From Sphingomonas guangdongensis (GTDB taxonomy: Bacteria > Pseudomonadota > Alphaproteobacteria > Sphingomonadales > Sphingomonadaceae), in the NCBI RefSeq assembly GCF_900199185.1, contig NZ_OBMI01000001.1:682001-746000 (forward strand): a DNA stretch of 64,000 nucleotides, in the 5' to 3' direction. The notes beneath the pieces were generated by a model. That model had not been told where the DNA came from. It ran no database searches and saw nothing but the letters and a program-made list of their open reading frames with translations. Position numbers and translations under genes: made by a program. Of this stretch, positions 27,193 to 35,680 are shown one piece after another. How positions within the stretch are numbered: position 1 is the first letter of the stretch; every line of letters begins with the position of its first letter.

Positions 27193-28641
27193 TTGCCCCG
27201 CGCCCGCCTGCTCGTCTCCGCCGCCCTCCTCGCCTGCAGCCCGACGCTGGCAGCACCCATCGCCGCGCAGAGCGCGCGCGCGATCTCGCAGTCCGACCGT
27301 CAGCAGGGCGCGCAGGCCAATCCGGAGCTCGTGGCGCAGTTCGGCGGGCGCTACACCGGACCTCAGTCGGCGTACGTCGAGCGGGTCGGCAAGCGCGTCG
27401 CGCTCCAGTCCGGGCTGTCGAACAGCGAGCGCGACTTCACCGTGCAGCTGCTCAACTCGCCGGTGGAGAACGCGTTCGCGATCCCCGGCGGCTACATCTA
27501 CGTGACCCGCCAGCTGCTCGCGCTGATGAACAGCGAGAGCGAACTCGCCTTTGTCATGGGGCATGAGGTCGGCCACGTCGCGGCGCGGCACTCGGCGGGG
27601 CGGCAGCGCACCTCGGGGATCGCGGGCATCGCCGCGAGCGTGCTCGGCGCGGTCGCGGGCAATTCGACCCTCGGCCAGCTGGTGGGCGCGGGCGCGCAGC
27701 AGGCGGCGGGGCTGTTCACGCTCAAATACGGCCGCGACCAGGAGTACCAGGCCGACACGCTCGGCATCCGCTACGCCGCGGGCGCAAACTATGATCCGGG
27801 TGCTGCGCCGCTGATCCTGGGGCAGCTCGGCGCCAGCACGTCGCTCAGCGCACGGGCGAGCGGTCGCGATGCGACGGCGGTCCCGGCGTGGCTCTCCACC
27901 CACCCGAGCAGTGCCGCGCGGGTGGCGCGCGCCCGCCAGCAGGCGCAGGCGACCGGCCGGGCGGGCACCGCACCCGCGCAGGACACCGCCTTCCTCCGCA
28001 TGCTCGACGGCCTCCGCTACGACGACGATCCGGCGCAGGGCGTCATCGACGGTCAGACCTTCCGCCACCCGATGCTGCGCCTGCGCTTCACCGCGCCCGC
28101 CGGCTACACGATCAACAATGCGGCGGACGCCGTCACCGTCCAGGGCAGCAGCGGTCAGGCGCAGCTGAACCTCGCCGGCGCCGGCGGCTCGCTCGCCGAC
28201 GCCGTTGCGGCACGCTTCCGCGCGATCGGGGGGCAGTTCGATCCGGGCGAGATCGAGGACGCGACGATCGGCGGCAACCGCGCGGCGGCGGGCACGATCG
28301 CCGCGGCCGTCAACAACCAGCGCGTCGACGCGACGGTGATCGCGATCGCGCTCGGCGGGCAGACCTATACCTGGACGATCATCACGCCGTCCGGCCGAGG
28401 CGGCGCCGCGTTCGAGCCGCTGCTGGCGAGCTTCTCCTCGCTGAGCCAGGCGGAGGCAGCGGCGATCCGCGGCAAGGTGATCCGCATCCGCACCGTTCGC
28501 GCCAACGACACGGTCGACAGCCTGGCGCGCGACATGGCCTATCCGAGCCTCCAGCGCGAACGCTTCCTGACCCTGAACGGTCTCGATGCGTCGGCGCGGC
28601 TGACGCCGGGGCAGCTCGTCAAGCTGGTCGTGACTGGATAG
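27193..28641 (+). CDS. M48-family metallopeptidase, BepA-like, exported
   Basis: 482 residues with a TTG start at 27193, supported by GGAGAG 6 bases upstream. A signal peptide (about 1-26, ending IAAQSA) exports it to the periplasm. The M48 zinc site HEVGH is at 124-128; the third ligand is the Glu of QEYQADTLGIRYA (about 185). FAIPGGYIYVTRQLLALM just before the zinc site is typical of the BepA/LoiP group that cleaves misassembled outer-membrane proteins. The carboxyl part has no obvious TPR; it ends with a roughly 50-residue LysM-like segment (VRANDTVDSLARDM). The GT2 gene starts 28 bases after the stop on the same strand. Confidence 0.9.
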   Translation: MPRARLLVSAALLACSPTLAAPIAAQSARAISQSDRQQGAQANPELVAQFGGRYTGPQSAYVERVGKRVALQSGLSNSERDFTVQLLNSPVENAFAIPGGYIYVTRQLLALMNSESELAFVMGHEVGHVAARHSAGRQRTSGIAGIAASVLGAVAGNSTLGQLVGAGAQQAAGLFTLKYGRDQEYQADTLGIRYAAGANYDPGAAPLILGQLGASTSLSARASGRDATAVPAWLSTHPSSAARVARARQQAQATGRAGTAPAQDTAFLRMLDGLRYDDDPAQGVIDGQTFRHPMLRLRFTAPAGYTINNAADAVTVQGSSGQAQLNLAGAGGSLADAVAARFRAIGGQFDPGEIEDATIGGNRAAAGTIAAAVNNQRVDATVIAIALGGQTYTWTIITPSGRGGAAFEPLLASFSSLSQAEAAAIRGKVIRIRTVRANDTVDSLARDMAYPSLQRERFLTLNGLDASARLTPGQLVKLVVTG

Positions 28642-28669
28642 CCGCTCCGCCCCGCGCTACAGCGCGGGC

Positions 28670-29704
28670 ATGCGCCGGCCAGCCCTGTCGATCGTCGTCC
28701 CCTGCTACAATGAGGAGGGGTGCCTCCAGGCGCTCCACGCCCGCGTGTCCGCGGTCGCGCATGCCGCGGTCGGCGACGATCATGAGATCGTGCTGGTCAA
28801 CGACGGCTCGCGCGACGGCAGCTGGCGCGTGATGCAGGCGCTCGCCGCCGCCGACCCCCGCGTCATCGCGATCAACCTGTCGCGCAATCACGGGCATCAG
28901 CTGGCGCTCACCGCCGGGCTCGACCTGTGCGCCGGCGAGCAGATCCTGATCATCGACGCCGACCTGCAGGACCCGCCCGAGCTGCTCGCCGACATGCGCG
29001 AGGCGATGGTGCGTGAGGAGGCGGACGTGGTCTACGCCGTCCGCCGCAAGCGCGAGGGCGAGACGCTGTTCAAGCGGCTGACCGCGTCCGCCTTCTACCG
29101 CGTGCTCGACCGGGTGACCGACACCCCGATCCCGCTCGACACCGGCGACTTCCGCCTGATGAGCAGGCGTGCGCTGGATGCGCTGCTGTCGCTCCCCGAA
29201 CAGGCGCGGTTCATCCGCGGCATGGTCGCCTGGGTCGGCTTCCGCCAGGTCCCCTTCATGTACGACCGCGCCGAGCGGCTGGCCGGCGACAGCAAATACC
29301 CGCTCGCCAAGATGATCGCCTTCGCGCTCGACGCGGTCACCGGCTTCTCCACCGCGCCCCTGCGGTTCGCGAGCCACGTCGGCCTCGCGCTGACCGGCGT
29401 GACGGTCGTCATGTTCCTGTACGTCGTCGGCAGCTTCGTGCTCGGCCGCACGGTGCAGGGCTGGACCTCCACCATGCTGGTGGTGCTGTTTCTCGGCTCG
29501 GTCCAGATGTTCGTGCTCGGCATGATCGGCGAGTATCTCGGCCGCCTCTACGTCGAATCGAAGCGCCGCCCACTCTACCTGGTGGCCGACATCGCGGGGC
29601 CGGTGCAGGGCCGCGCGAGCCTCGGCTACCGCGCCGGCGACGGCCCCCGCCCGGTCCGGCCGGAACCGGCCGAAGGCTTGCTCGTCGCGCCGCCGGTGGA
29701 GTGA
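28670..29704 (+). CDS. GtrB/DPM-like family 2 glycosyltransferase with membrane tail
   Basis: 344 residues. Amino half is a GT-A catalytic domain: LSIVVPCYNEEGCLQ, VNDGSRDGSW, the metal-binding DADLQDPPE (about 103-111) and DTGDFRLMSRRALD. The carboxyl half has two membrane helices (about 238-262 and 270-295), as in bactoprenol-phosphate glucosyl/mannosyltransferases (GtrB, ArnC, dolichol-phosphate mannose synthase). It would load a sugar onto undecaprenyl phosphate on the cytoplasmic face. A GtrA flippase and a GT-C-like membrane protein are within 3 kb, on both strands, suggesting a complete lipid-linked glycosylation set. Sugar specificity is not readable. Confidence 0.9.
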   Translation: MRRPALSIVVPCYNEEGCLQALHARVSAVAHAAVGDDHEIVLVNDGSRDGSWRVMQALAAADPRVIAINLSRNHGHQLALTAGLDLCAGEQILIIDADLQDPPELLADMREAMVREEADVVYAVRRKREGETLFKRLTASAFYRVLDRVTDTPIPLDTGDFRLMSRRALDALLSLPEQARFIRGMVAWVGFRQVPFMYDRAERLAGDSKYPLAKMIAFALDAVTGFSTAPLRFASHVGLALTGVTVVMFLYVVGSFVLGRTVQGWTSTMLVVLFLGSVQMFVLGMIGEYLGRLYVESKRRPLYLVADIAGPVQGRASLGYRAGDGPRPVRPEPAEGLLVAPPVE

Positions 29705-29731
29705 GGGCTGGCGTCTCGCGTGAATGCGTAA

Positions 29732-29751
29732 GGTGGTGGTGGTGGTGGTGG
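29732..29751. repeat. GGT trinucleotide tract
   Basis: Six uninterrupted copies of GGT plus GG lie in the 59-base gap between the GT2 gene and the convergent hypothetical gene. It is not inside a gene I accept. Simple repeats like this can vary in copy number; here it would only change spacer length. Confidence 0.6.
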
Positions 29752-29763
29752 AAGGCGACGTTC

Positions 29764-30207
29764 CTAGGCGTTCCACGATTGAAGCGTCGCTTCAGCAATT
29801 TCGCCATCCAAGAGGCCGCTGATTGCAGCGCCGAACTTATCCAGATCGGCATAGGTCACGAGAAAACGCACAAGCACGCTAGATGCTAAGTCTGCCGTGT
29901 CGGCGTTCCACACCTCGGTCGCTAGCCGGACGGTTGCGCGGATGCTGCCTCGTACGTCATGTGGCGCAAACGCAATCGCGACGTGCACCTGTTCGAGAGC
30001 CTCCTGGGTGGCGCCGAAGCCTCCAGTGATTGAAGGGAGGTTTTCCGCGTCGAGCGGAAAGGCGGACATCGCGGCGACAAAGTTACGCAGTTCCGCGGTC
30101 GCAAACCAGCCGCTCCCCCGACCCGCGAAACCCTTCGCTGACACATCAGCAGTGACTTTGCCGTGCCACTGGTCCTCGGGCTCAAATCGAAGTCGAAGTA
30201 AGTCCAT
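29764..30207 (-). CDS. Hypothetical protein
   Basis: 147 residues, no signal peptide or membrane helix, acidic and rich in Ala, Asp and Glu, starting MDLLRLRFEPEDQWHGKVT. Alternating hydrophobic pattern in the middle (VRGSIRATVRLATEV) suggests a beta-sheet domain. I do not recognise the family. Its sequence looks less GC-rich than its neighbours and is flanked by a GGT tract and a decayed inverted repeat, so it may be a recent arrival. There is no strong ribosome binding site before the ATG at 30207. It could be an immunity or accessory protein, but nothing nearby proves that. Confidence 0.6.
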   Translation of the reverse strand: MDLLRLRFEPEDQWHGKVTADVSAKGFAGRGSGWFATAELRNFVAAMSAFPLDAENLPSITGGFGATQEALEQVHVAIAFAPHDVRGSIRATVRLATEVWNADTADLASSVLVRFLVTYADLDKFGAAISGLLDGEIAEATLQSWNA

Positions 30208-30233
30208 AGCGCCCGCTTAACCGCTTCGCGGAC

Positions 30234-30257
30234 GTCCGCAATTAGGCGAAAGCGGAC
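30234..30257. repeat. Short inverted repeat, remnant of an intergenic element
   Basis: GTCCGC and GCGGAC arms around AATTAGGCGAAA, within AT-richer intergenic sequence. The surrounding string looks like a fragment of an intergenic repeat of the type seen in sphingomonads, but the family assignment is from memory. It lies between the hypothetical gene and the methyltransferase gene. Confidence 0.35.
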
Positions 30258-30271
30258 TTTCGAGCTGCCAC

Positions 30272-31000
30272 TCACCCCTTCTCCGCCAGCGTAATCAGCG
30301 AAAGCCCAGGCGTCATCGGCACGCGGCCGAGCAGGAAACGCTCGACCCGAAACACCGCCTCCAGCGCCGTGTTGACCAGCGCGGGCGGTGGCGAGTCGTC
30401 GCTGTCGTCCTTGCCGGTCAGCTTGCCCGCAACGCGCGCGGCGACCGCGACCGGGAACAGCAGCGAATTGAACCAGCGCAGGCCGTTGTGGGTGAGCCCG
30501 GCGGCACGGATCGCGGCGTCGAGCGTCTGCTTGGAGTAGCGGCGCTTGTGGTGGTTGACCACGTCGTGCGCGCTCCACATCCACTGGTGCGCGGGCACCG
30601 CGATCAGAATGCGGCCGCCGGGCTTCAACGCGTCGGCCATCGCCTTCAGCGCCGCGACGTCGTCGTCGATGTGCTCGATCACGTCGAGCACTGCGACCAA
30701 ATCGTAGGCGCCACGCGCCACCCCGGCGAGTTCGGGCAGCGGCGCGGTGCCGACCGGCTTGCCGAGGCGCTGGCTGGCGATCTCGCCCGCCGCCTCGTCG
30801 ATCTCGATCGCGTCAACCTCCCCGAACCGCGCCAGCATCGGCAGGTTGTGGCCGGTGCCGCAGCCGATCTCCAGCACCTTCGCCTGCGCCGGCAGGTCGG
30901 CGTAGCGCGCGAGATAGTCGGACAGGATGTCGCGACGCGCGCGGTACCACCAGTGGGTCGAGTCATGCGCGGCCATGCGGTCGTAGACGACGCGGTCCAT
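30272..31000 (-). CDS. Class I SAM-dependent methyltransferase
   Basis: 242 residues. Rossmann methyltransferase: motif I VLEIGCGTGHNLPML (about 42-56), acidic loop AIEIDEAAGEIA, motif II YDLVAVLDVIEHIDDD, and motif III LKPGGRILIAVPAH. A hydrophobic segment towards the carboxyl end (LFPVAVAARVAGKL) could lie on the membrane. The substrate is not inferable. The start overlaps the GtrA stop by one base (TGATG), so it is translationally coupled to GtrA and may modify the same lipid-linked glycan or a surface sugar. Confidence 0.88.
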   Translation of the reverse strand: MDRVVYDRMAAHDSTHWWYRARRDILSDYLARYADLPAQAKVLEIGCGTGHNLPMLARFGEVDAIEIDEAAGEIASQRLGKPVGTAPLPELAGVARGAYDLVAVLDVIEHIDDDVAALKAMADALKPGGRILIAVPAHQWMWSAHDVVNHHKRRYSKQTLDAAIRAAGLTHNGLRWFNSLLFPVAVAARVAGKLTGKDDSDDSPPPALVNTALEAVFRVERFLLGRVPMTPGLSLITLAEKG

Positions 31001-31413
31001 CAGGCGAACACCCAGCGGCGGTTGACCACGAACATGATGACGGGGGTCACGAACAGTGTGGTGATGACCGGCGTCCAGCGCGGCAGGTCGAGCCCGCGCA
31101 CCAGCGCCCAGGTAAAAAAGGCGTTGAGCGCGTAGCTGATCAGGCTGGCGGCGACGAAGCGGGTGGTCGTCTTTGCCGGGTTGTCGCGCTCCCCGTGTCC
31201 GCGAAAGCTCCAGCGGCTGTGGAGGACGTAGCCGATCGCGACGCAGACCAGGTAGGCGGCGAACATCGCGACCTGCTCGTTGACGGTCGTCAGCTGCACC
31301 AGTGCGAGATAGAGCCCGCCCCCCACCAGCGTGACGCCCCCGCCGGTGATCGCATAGCGGATCAGCTGGCCGTGGATCGTGTTCGCATTGAGGTGATGGA
31401 GTAGCGTAGCCAA
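31000..31413 (-). CDS. GtrA-family membrane protein
   Basis: 137 residues, four predicted membrane helices with short loops, family GtrA (PF04138). In O-antigen glucosylation GtrA is thought to flip undecaprenyl-phosphate-glucose made by GtrB to the periplasm. Family features are the opening QLIRYAITGGGVTLVGGGLYLALV, the YVLHSRWSFR segment and the closing FVVNRRWVFA. A GtrB-like GT2 gene lies about 1.3 kb downstream on the other strand and a GT-C-like gene starts 94 bases away divergently. That spatial arrangement supports a three-part system. Confidence 0.9.
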   Translation of the reverse strand: MATLLHHLNANTIHGQLIRYAITGGGVTLVGGGLYLALVQLTTVNEQVAMFAAYLVCVAIGYVLHSRWSFRGHGERDNPAKTTTRFVAASLISYALNAFFTWALVRGLDLPRWTPVITTLFVTPVIMFVVNRRWVFA

Positions 31414-31506
31414 CGCCCTAGCCCTGCTTGTTCTTTACCGTCGCTCGGCTATGCCCGGCGCTTGAGGGAGCGCGTGTAGGGCGCTGGCGGGCGTGAGGGA
31501 AGCGAT

Positions 31507-33294
31507 TTGAACGAAGCGGAAGGGCGGTTCGAGAGCGTGCTCGACCGCAACTGGCTGCGCCTGACGCTCGTTGCTTGGGCCGTGGTGCTCGGCTGGTGGC
31601 TGTGGAGCCGCTGGGGCGCGATCCACTGGCTGGCGCTCGGGGACACCGACGACAACATGCGCCTGATGCAGGTCCGAGGGCTCCTCGCCGGTCAGGATTG
31701 GTACGACCTGCGCCAGTACCGCCTCAATCCGCCGGGCGGGCTCGACATCCACTGGTCGCGGCTGGTCGACCTGCCGATCGCGGCCTTGATCCTCCTGTTC
31801 AAGCCGCTGGTCGGCACCGCCTGGGCGGAGCGGCTGGCGTGCGGGATTGCACCGGCGTTGCCGCTCGCGCTAGCGATGGCTGCGCTGGCCTTCACCGCGC
31901 GGCGGCTGATTGCGCCCACCGCCTACCCGCTAGCGCTGTTCGTGCTGTTTGGCGCCGCTGCGGCGATGCTGATGTTCATGCCGATGCGGATCGACCATCA
32001 CGGCTGGCAGCTCGCGCTGCTGAGCCTGACGGTCGCCGGCCTGGCCGACGAACGCGCGGCGCGCGGCGGTGCGATCGTCGGCGCAGCCACCGCATGCTCG
32101 CTGACGATCGGGCTGGAGATGCTGCCCTACGCCGCGATGGCGGGTGCGATCATCACGCTGCGCTGGGTCTGGGACGCACCCGCCGCCCCGCGGCTGGCCG
32201 CCTATGGCGTCACGCTGGCGGGAGGCAGCGCGGCCGGCTTCGCGCTGTTCGCCTCGCGCGCCAATTACGCGATGCGCTGCGACGCGCTGACCCCGGTGTG
32301 GCTGACGGTGCTGATCGCGGGCGGCGCGCTCGTGTTCCTGCTCGCGCGCATCAATCCGCGGCGACGCGAGCTGCGCCTGGTGCTCGCCGTCATCGTCGCG
32401 GCAATCATTGCCGGCGGGTTCGCGCTGTTGTTTCCGCAGTGCCTGGGTCGTCCGGAAGGCGTGTCGGCGGAACTGCAGCAGACCTGGCTCAATAATGTGC
32501 GGGAAGCCAAGCCGATCTACGCTCACCCGTTCCGTACCGCCTTCCCGATCGCGGCGCTGCCGATCGCGGGGCTGGTCGGCGCCCTCGTCGCGGCGTGGCG
32601 CGCGCGCGGCACACGCGTGGTGGCGGCGTGGATCCCGGTCGCGCTGTTCACCGCGTTCGCCGTGCTGATGCTGTTGTGGCAGGTTCGCGCCGGCCCGGCG
32701 GCGCAGCTGCTGGCCGTGCCGGGCGCGACCGCGCTCGCCTGGATCGTCGTGCCCTGGTGCCTCGGCCACCGGCTGATGCTCGTCCGGGTGATCGGGTCGG
32801 TGGCGGCGTTCCTCGTCATCTCCGGGCTGTTCGCGGGGCTGGCGATCCGCTGGCTCCCGATCGACCCGCCGAGCCGCACCACCCGGATCATCAATCGCGC
32901 GAACGCCCGCTGCGCGACCATCCCGGCGCTGTCGGCGCTGGATCGCTTCCCGGCCGCGACCATGTTCACCCATGTCGACCTCGGCCCGCGGCTGATCACG
33001 CTCACCCACCACAACGGCATTACCGGGCCGTACCACCGCAACGGCCAGGCGATCCTGGACGTCCATCACGCCTTCACCGGCAGCGCCGCGCAGTTCCGCG
33101 GCATCGCCCGGGCGCACGGGGCGCAGTACCTGCTGACCTGCCCCAACATGGCGGAGACCACCGTGTACCGCGCCCGGGCGCGCGATGGCTTCTACGGGCA
33201 GCTCGCCAGGGGGAAGGTACCGGTGTGGCTGGTGCGGGTGCCACTGCCCAGGGGCTCGCCGCTGCGGCTGTGGCGGATCGACTATGCGCCGTAG
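31507..33294 (+). CDS. GT-C-like integral membrane glycosyltransferase candidate
   Basis: 595 residues, about 11 to 13 membrane helices, starting at a TTG at 31507 with AGGGAAG just upstream. After the first helix comes LALGDTDDNMRLMQVRG, an acidic D-x-D-D motif in the first extracytoplasmic loop where STT3-like GT-C enzymes bind metal and lipid-linked sugar, then GLDIHWSRLVDLP, and a later MPMRIDHHGWQL. A carboxyl-terminal soluble segment has GPYHRNGQAI. The same ordered motifs occur in the protein at 49698, so both belong to one family. Glycosyltransferase activity is inferred from fold-like features and from GtrA/GtrB next door. Such proteins have sometimes been mislabelled as efflux components. 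Confidence 0.68.
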   Translation: MNEAEGRFESVLDRNWLRLTLVAWAVVLGWWLWSRWGAIHWLALGDTDDNMRLMQVRGLLAGQDWYDLRQYRLNPPGGLDIHWSRLVDLPIAALILLFKPLVGTAWAERLACGIAPALPLALAMAALAFTARRLIAPTAYPLALFVLFGAAAAMLMFMPMRIDHHGWQLALLSLTVAGLADERAARGGAIVGAATACSLTIGLEMLPYAAMAGAIITLRWVWDAPAAPRLAAYGVTLAGGSAAGFALFASRANYAMRCDALTPVWLTVLIAGGALVFLLARINPRRRELRLVLAVIVAAIIAGGFALLFPQCLGRPEGVSAELQQTWLNNVREAKPIYAHPFRTAFPIAALPIAGLVGALVAAWRARGTRVVAAWIPVALFTAFAVLMLLWQVRAGPAAQLLAVPGATALAWIVVPWCLGHRLMLVRVIGSVAAFLVISGLFAGLAIRWLPIDPPSRTTRIINRANARCATIPALSALDRFPAATMFTHVDLGPRLITLTHHNGITGPYHRNGQAILDVHHAFTGSAAQFRGIARAHGAQYLLTCPNMAETTVYRARARDGFYGQLARGKVPVWLVRVPLPRGSPLRLWRIDYAP

Positions 33295-34370
33295 CTGCTG
33301 ACCCGCCCGCCGGCGTGCCGCTCCAGCCGCCCGGCAAGCTCGAGTTCCAGCAGCAGCATCTGCACCGCCGCCGGGGCCAGGCCGGACTGGCGGATCAATT
33401 CGTCGACGGCGACGGGCACCGGCCCGAGCAGCCCGGTCAGTTGGTCGCGGTCGCGCGTGGTCGGCTCGGCGGCCGGCTCGGTGCCGAACGGGGTGGCCGG
33501 GCTGCGCAGCCGGCGCGGATCGATCGGCGTGATCGCCTCCAGGATGTCGTCGGCCGACTGGATCAGCGTCGCGCCTTCTCGGATCAGGAGGTTGCACCCT
33601 TGCGCGCGGGGATCGAGCGGGCTGCCGGGCACGGCCATCACCTCACGCCCGGCCTCCGCCGCCAGCCGCGCGGTGATGAGCGAGCCCGACTTGGGCGCCG
33701 CCTCCACCACCACGGTGCCGAGCGCCAGCCCGGCGATGATTCGATTTCGGTGCGGAAAATGGCGTGCGCGGGGCTCCGCGCCCGGCGGTTGCTCGGCGAT
33801 CAGCAGCCCACGGGTCGCGACCTCCTCCTGCAATTGCGCATTCTCCGGCGGGAAGGCGATGTCGATGCCGCTCGCGATCACGCCGATGGTGCCGCTCCCG
33901 AGCGTCGCGACATGCGCCTCCGTGTCGATCCCGCGGGCGAGGCCGGACACGACGGTCACCCCCGCCTCCCCCAGTGCATGGGCGAGCTGGCGCGCGAACC
34001 GGCAGGCGGCGGCGGAGGCGTTGCGCGCCCCGACCATCGCCACCACCCGCGTGGCGCCGAGCGCCCGCGCGCCGCGCACCGTCACAACCGGCGGCGCGCT
34101 CTCCAGTTCGGCGAGCAGCGGCGGGTAGTCAGGATCATCGCTGAACCAGTGGGTCGCGCCGAGCCGGTCGACAGCGGCGATCTCGCGTAGCACCTGCTCC
34201 TCGGACGGGATCGCGGGCGCCTTGCCGCCGCCGCGCCGGGCGAGGTCGGGCAGCGCGGCGAGCGCGGCCGCCGCTGTGCCGAAGCGCGCCAGCAACTGGC
34301 GATAGGTGACCGGCCCCACCCCGGGCGTGCGGATCAGCCGCAGCCGGGCGACCCGCCCGGCGTCAGCCAC
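33282..34370 (-). CDS. dprA: DNA-processing protein DprA
   Basis: 362 residues from a GTG at 34370. The Rossmann-like core binds single-stranded DNA and loads RecA during natural transformation; in non-competent bacteria it may act in recombination. Motifs: amino-terminal LRLIRTPGVGPVTYRQLL (SAM-like domain), then MVGARNASAAACRFA, VVSGLARGIDTEAH, and the EAAPKSGSLITARLAAE block. The carboxyl end (ELIRQSGLAPAAVQMLLLEL) is the DprA winged helix. It overlaps the plsY 3' end by 8 bases, so the two are coupled. Its 3' end overlaps the convergent GT-C-like gene by 13 bases. Confidence 0.95.
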   Translation of the reverse strand: MADAGRVARLRLIRTPGVGPVTYRQLLARFGTAAAALAALPDLARRGGGKAPAIPSEEQVLREIAAVDRLGATHWFSDDPDYPPLLAELESAPPVVTVRGARALGATRVVAMVGARNASAAACRFARQLAHALGEAGVTVVSGLARGIDTEAHVATLGSGTIGVIASGIDIAFPPENAQLQEEVATRGLLIAEQPPGAEPRARHFPHRNRIIAGLALGTVVVEAAPKSGSLITARLAAEAGREVMAVPGSPLDPRAQGCNLLIREGATLIQSADDILEAITPIDPRRLRSPATPFGTEPAAEPTTRDRDQLTGLLGPVPVAVDELIRQSGLAPAAVQMLLLELELAGRLERHAGGRVSSYGA

Positions 34371-34971
34371 CCTTGGTGCCGCCGCCGATCCGCGGCTCCG
34401 TTCCCGCCATCAGCCGGTCGACGTTGGCGCGGTGCTTCCAGAGCACCAGGATCGCGAAGGCGAGAAACAGAAAGACATAGTCGAACTGATCGAACACCGC
34501 GGCCGCGACCGGGGCGCTGAACGCCGCAGCGAGACCGGCAAGCGACGAGACCCGCAGCAGCGCAAGGGTGCCCAGCCAGGCGACCGCATAGACCAGTCCG
34601 CTCAAGGGGCTGAGCGCCAGCACCACGCCCATCAGCGTCGCCACGCCCTTTCCGCCACGAAAGCCGAGCCATACCGGATAAAGGTGCCCGATGAAGGCGC
34701 CGACCGCCGCGACCGGCGCGTCGATCGGCGACCATTGCGCGACCAGCACCACCGCCAGCCAGCCCTTCAGCCCGTCGAGCAGCAGCGTCGCGGCGGCCAG
34801 CCCCTTGCGCCCGGTGCGCAGTACGTTGGTCGCCCCGATGTTGCCCGATCCGATCGTGCGCAGGTCACCCGCGCCGCCCAGTCGTGTCAGGATCACACCG
34901 AACGGGATCGAGCCGAGCAGATAGCCGAAGACGAGCGCCGCCGCCGGCTGCAACCAGAAAAGACTCTGCAT
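34363..34971 (-). CDS. plsY: Glycerol-3-phosphate acyltransferase PlsY
   Basis: 202 residues from the ATG at 34971 (a second ATG 9 bases upstream is possible). Inner-membrane enzyme that transfers an acyl group from acyl-phosphate to glycerol 3-phosphate, starting phospholipid synthesis. Five membrane helices; three conserved cytoplasmic motifs: GSIPFGVILTR, IGSGNIGATNVLR, and HLYPVWLGFRGGKGVAT. Full family length. It is followed by dprA with an 8-base overlap. The 219-base gap to the divergent mucR gene is AT-richer than average and probably holds promoters for both, though I cannot pick one with confidence. Confidence 0.94.
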   Translation of the reverse strand: MQSLFWLQPAAALVFGYLLGSIPFGVILTRLGGAGDLRTIGSGNIGATNVLRTGRKGLAAATLLLDGLKGWLAVVLVAQWSPIDAPVAAVGAFIGHLYPVWLGFRGGKGVATLMGVVLALSPLSGLVYAVAWLGTLALLRVSSLAGLAAAFSAPVAAAVFDQFDYVFLFLAFAILVLWKHRANVDRLMAGTEPRIGGGTKGG

Positions 34972-35190
34972 GTCCCCCATGTCGCCATGAGCTTTAAGCG
35001 CGTCGACTGCTCCACGCAATGATCTCGCGCGCGGCAAAATCGTACCGAGAAAACATTCGTTATCTTTATCGATGTTAGGCGAAGAAGCGTGTCGTTCACG
35101 ACTGCTGATGTGCAACTCCGGCAATTATGCCAGTTGTGACTTGACTGAACAACAAGAGGTGATAGCGCGACCGGCCTGAAGGAGTATAGC

Positions 35191-35655
35191 ATGGCCGACG
35201 AGACCCAGACCACCAACATTGCCGAACTTGCGACCGAACTGACGATCGCATGGCTCGCCAATCCGAATACCCGCGCGTCGGCGGAGGAAGTGCCCTCGTT
35301 CCTGCGGGCGATGTACGAGGCGGTGGGCGCGCTTGGCGGCGGCGAAGCGGAGGAGCCGGTCGCGGAGGACACCGCGGCCAGTGCGGCACCCGCGGTGTCG
35401 GTCCGCAAGTCGCTCGCGTCCAAGGACCACATCATCTCGATGATCGACGGCAAGCCGTACAAGACGCTGCGCCGTCACCTCGCCCGCCACGGGCTGACTC
35501 CCGAGCAGTACCGCGAGCGGTTCGGCCTTAAGGCCGATTACCCGATGGTGTCGGAGAGCTATTCGAACGCGCGCCGCGAGATGGCGAAGAAGATCGGCCT
35601 CGGCCGCAAGCCCGGCATGAAGCGCGGCCGCGCGAAGCCGGAGGCAAAGGCCTGA
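35191..35655 (+). CDS. MucR/Ros-family transcriptional regulator
   Basis: 154 residues, ATG with AAGGAG 7 bases upstream. MucR/Ros proteins bind AT-rich DNA and control surface polysaccharide, motility and cell-cycle genes in alphaproteobacteria. The DNA-binding part is DGKPYKTLRRHLARHGLTPEQYRERFGL followed by DYPMVSESYS; the two His of the zinc site (RRHLARHG) are present. The CxxC normally just before (in other members CLICLEDG-like) reads HIISMIDG, so the cysteine ligands are missing and the finger must be held differently or lack zinc. The basic tail GRKPGMKRGRAKPEAKA is typical. It stands alone with a 219-base upstream region. Confidence 0.9.
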   Translation: MADETQTTNIAELATELTIAWLANPNTRASAEEVPSFLRAMYEAVGALGGGEAEEPVAEDTAASAAPAVSVRKSLASKDHIISMIDGKPYKTLRRHLARHGLTPEQYRERFGLKADYPMVSESYSNARREMAKKIGLGRKPGMKRGRAKPEAKA

Positions 35656-35680
35656 ACCGCATCAGCGCGGCGGCGCGGAC

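Noticed and set aside
31507..33294. Efflux (AcrB-like) identity for the large membrane proteins
   Set aside because: No RND pump motifs or size (about 1000 residues) are present; the D-x-D-D external loop and glycan neighbours fit a GT-C-like protein better.
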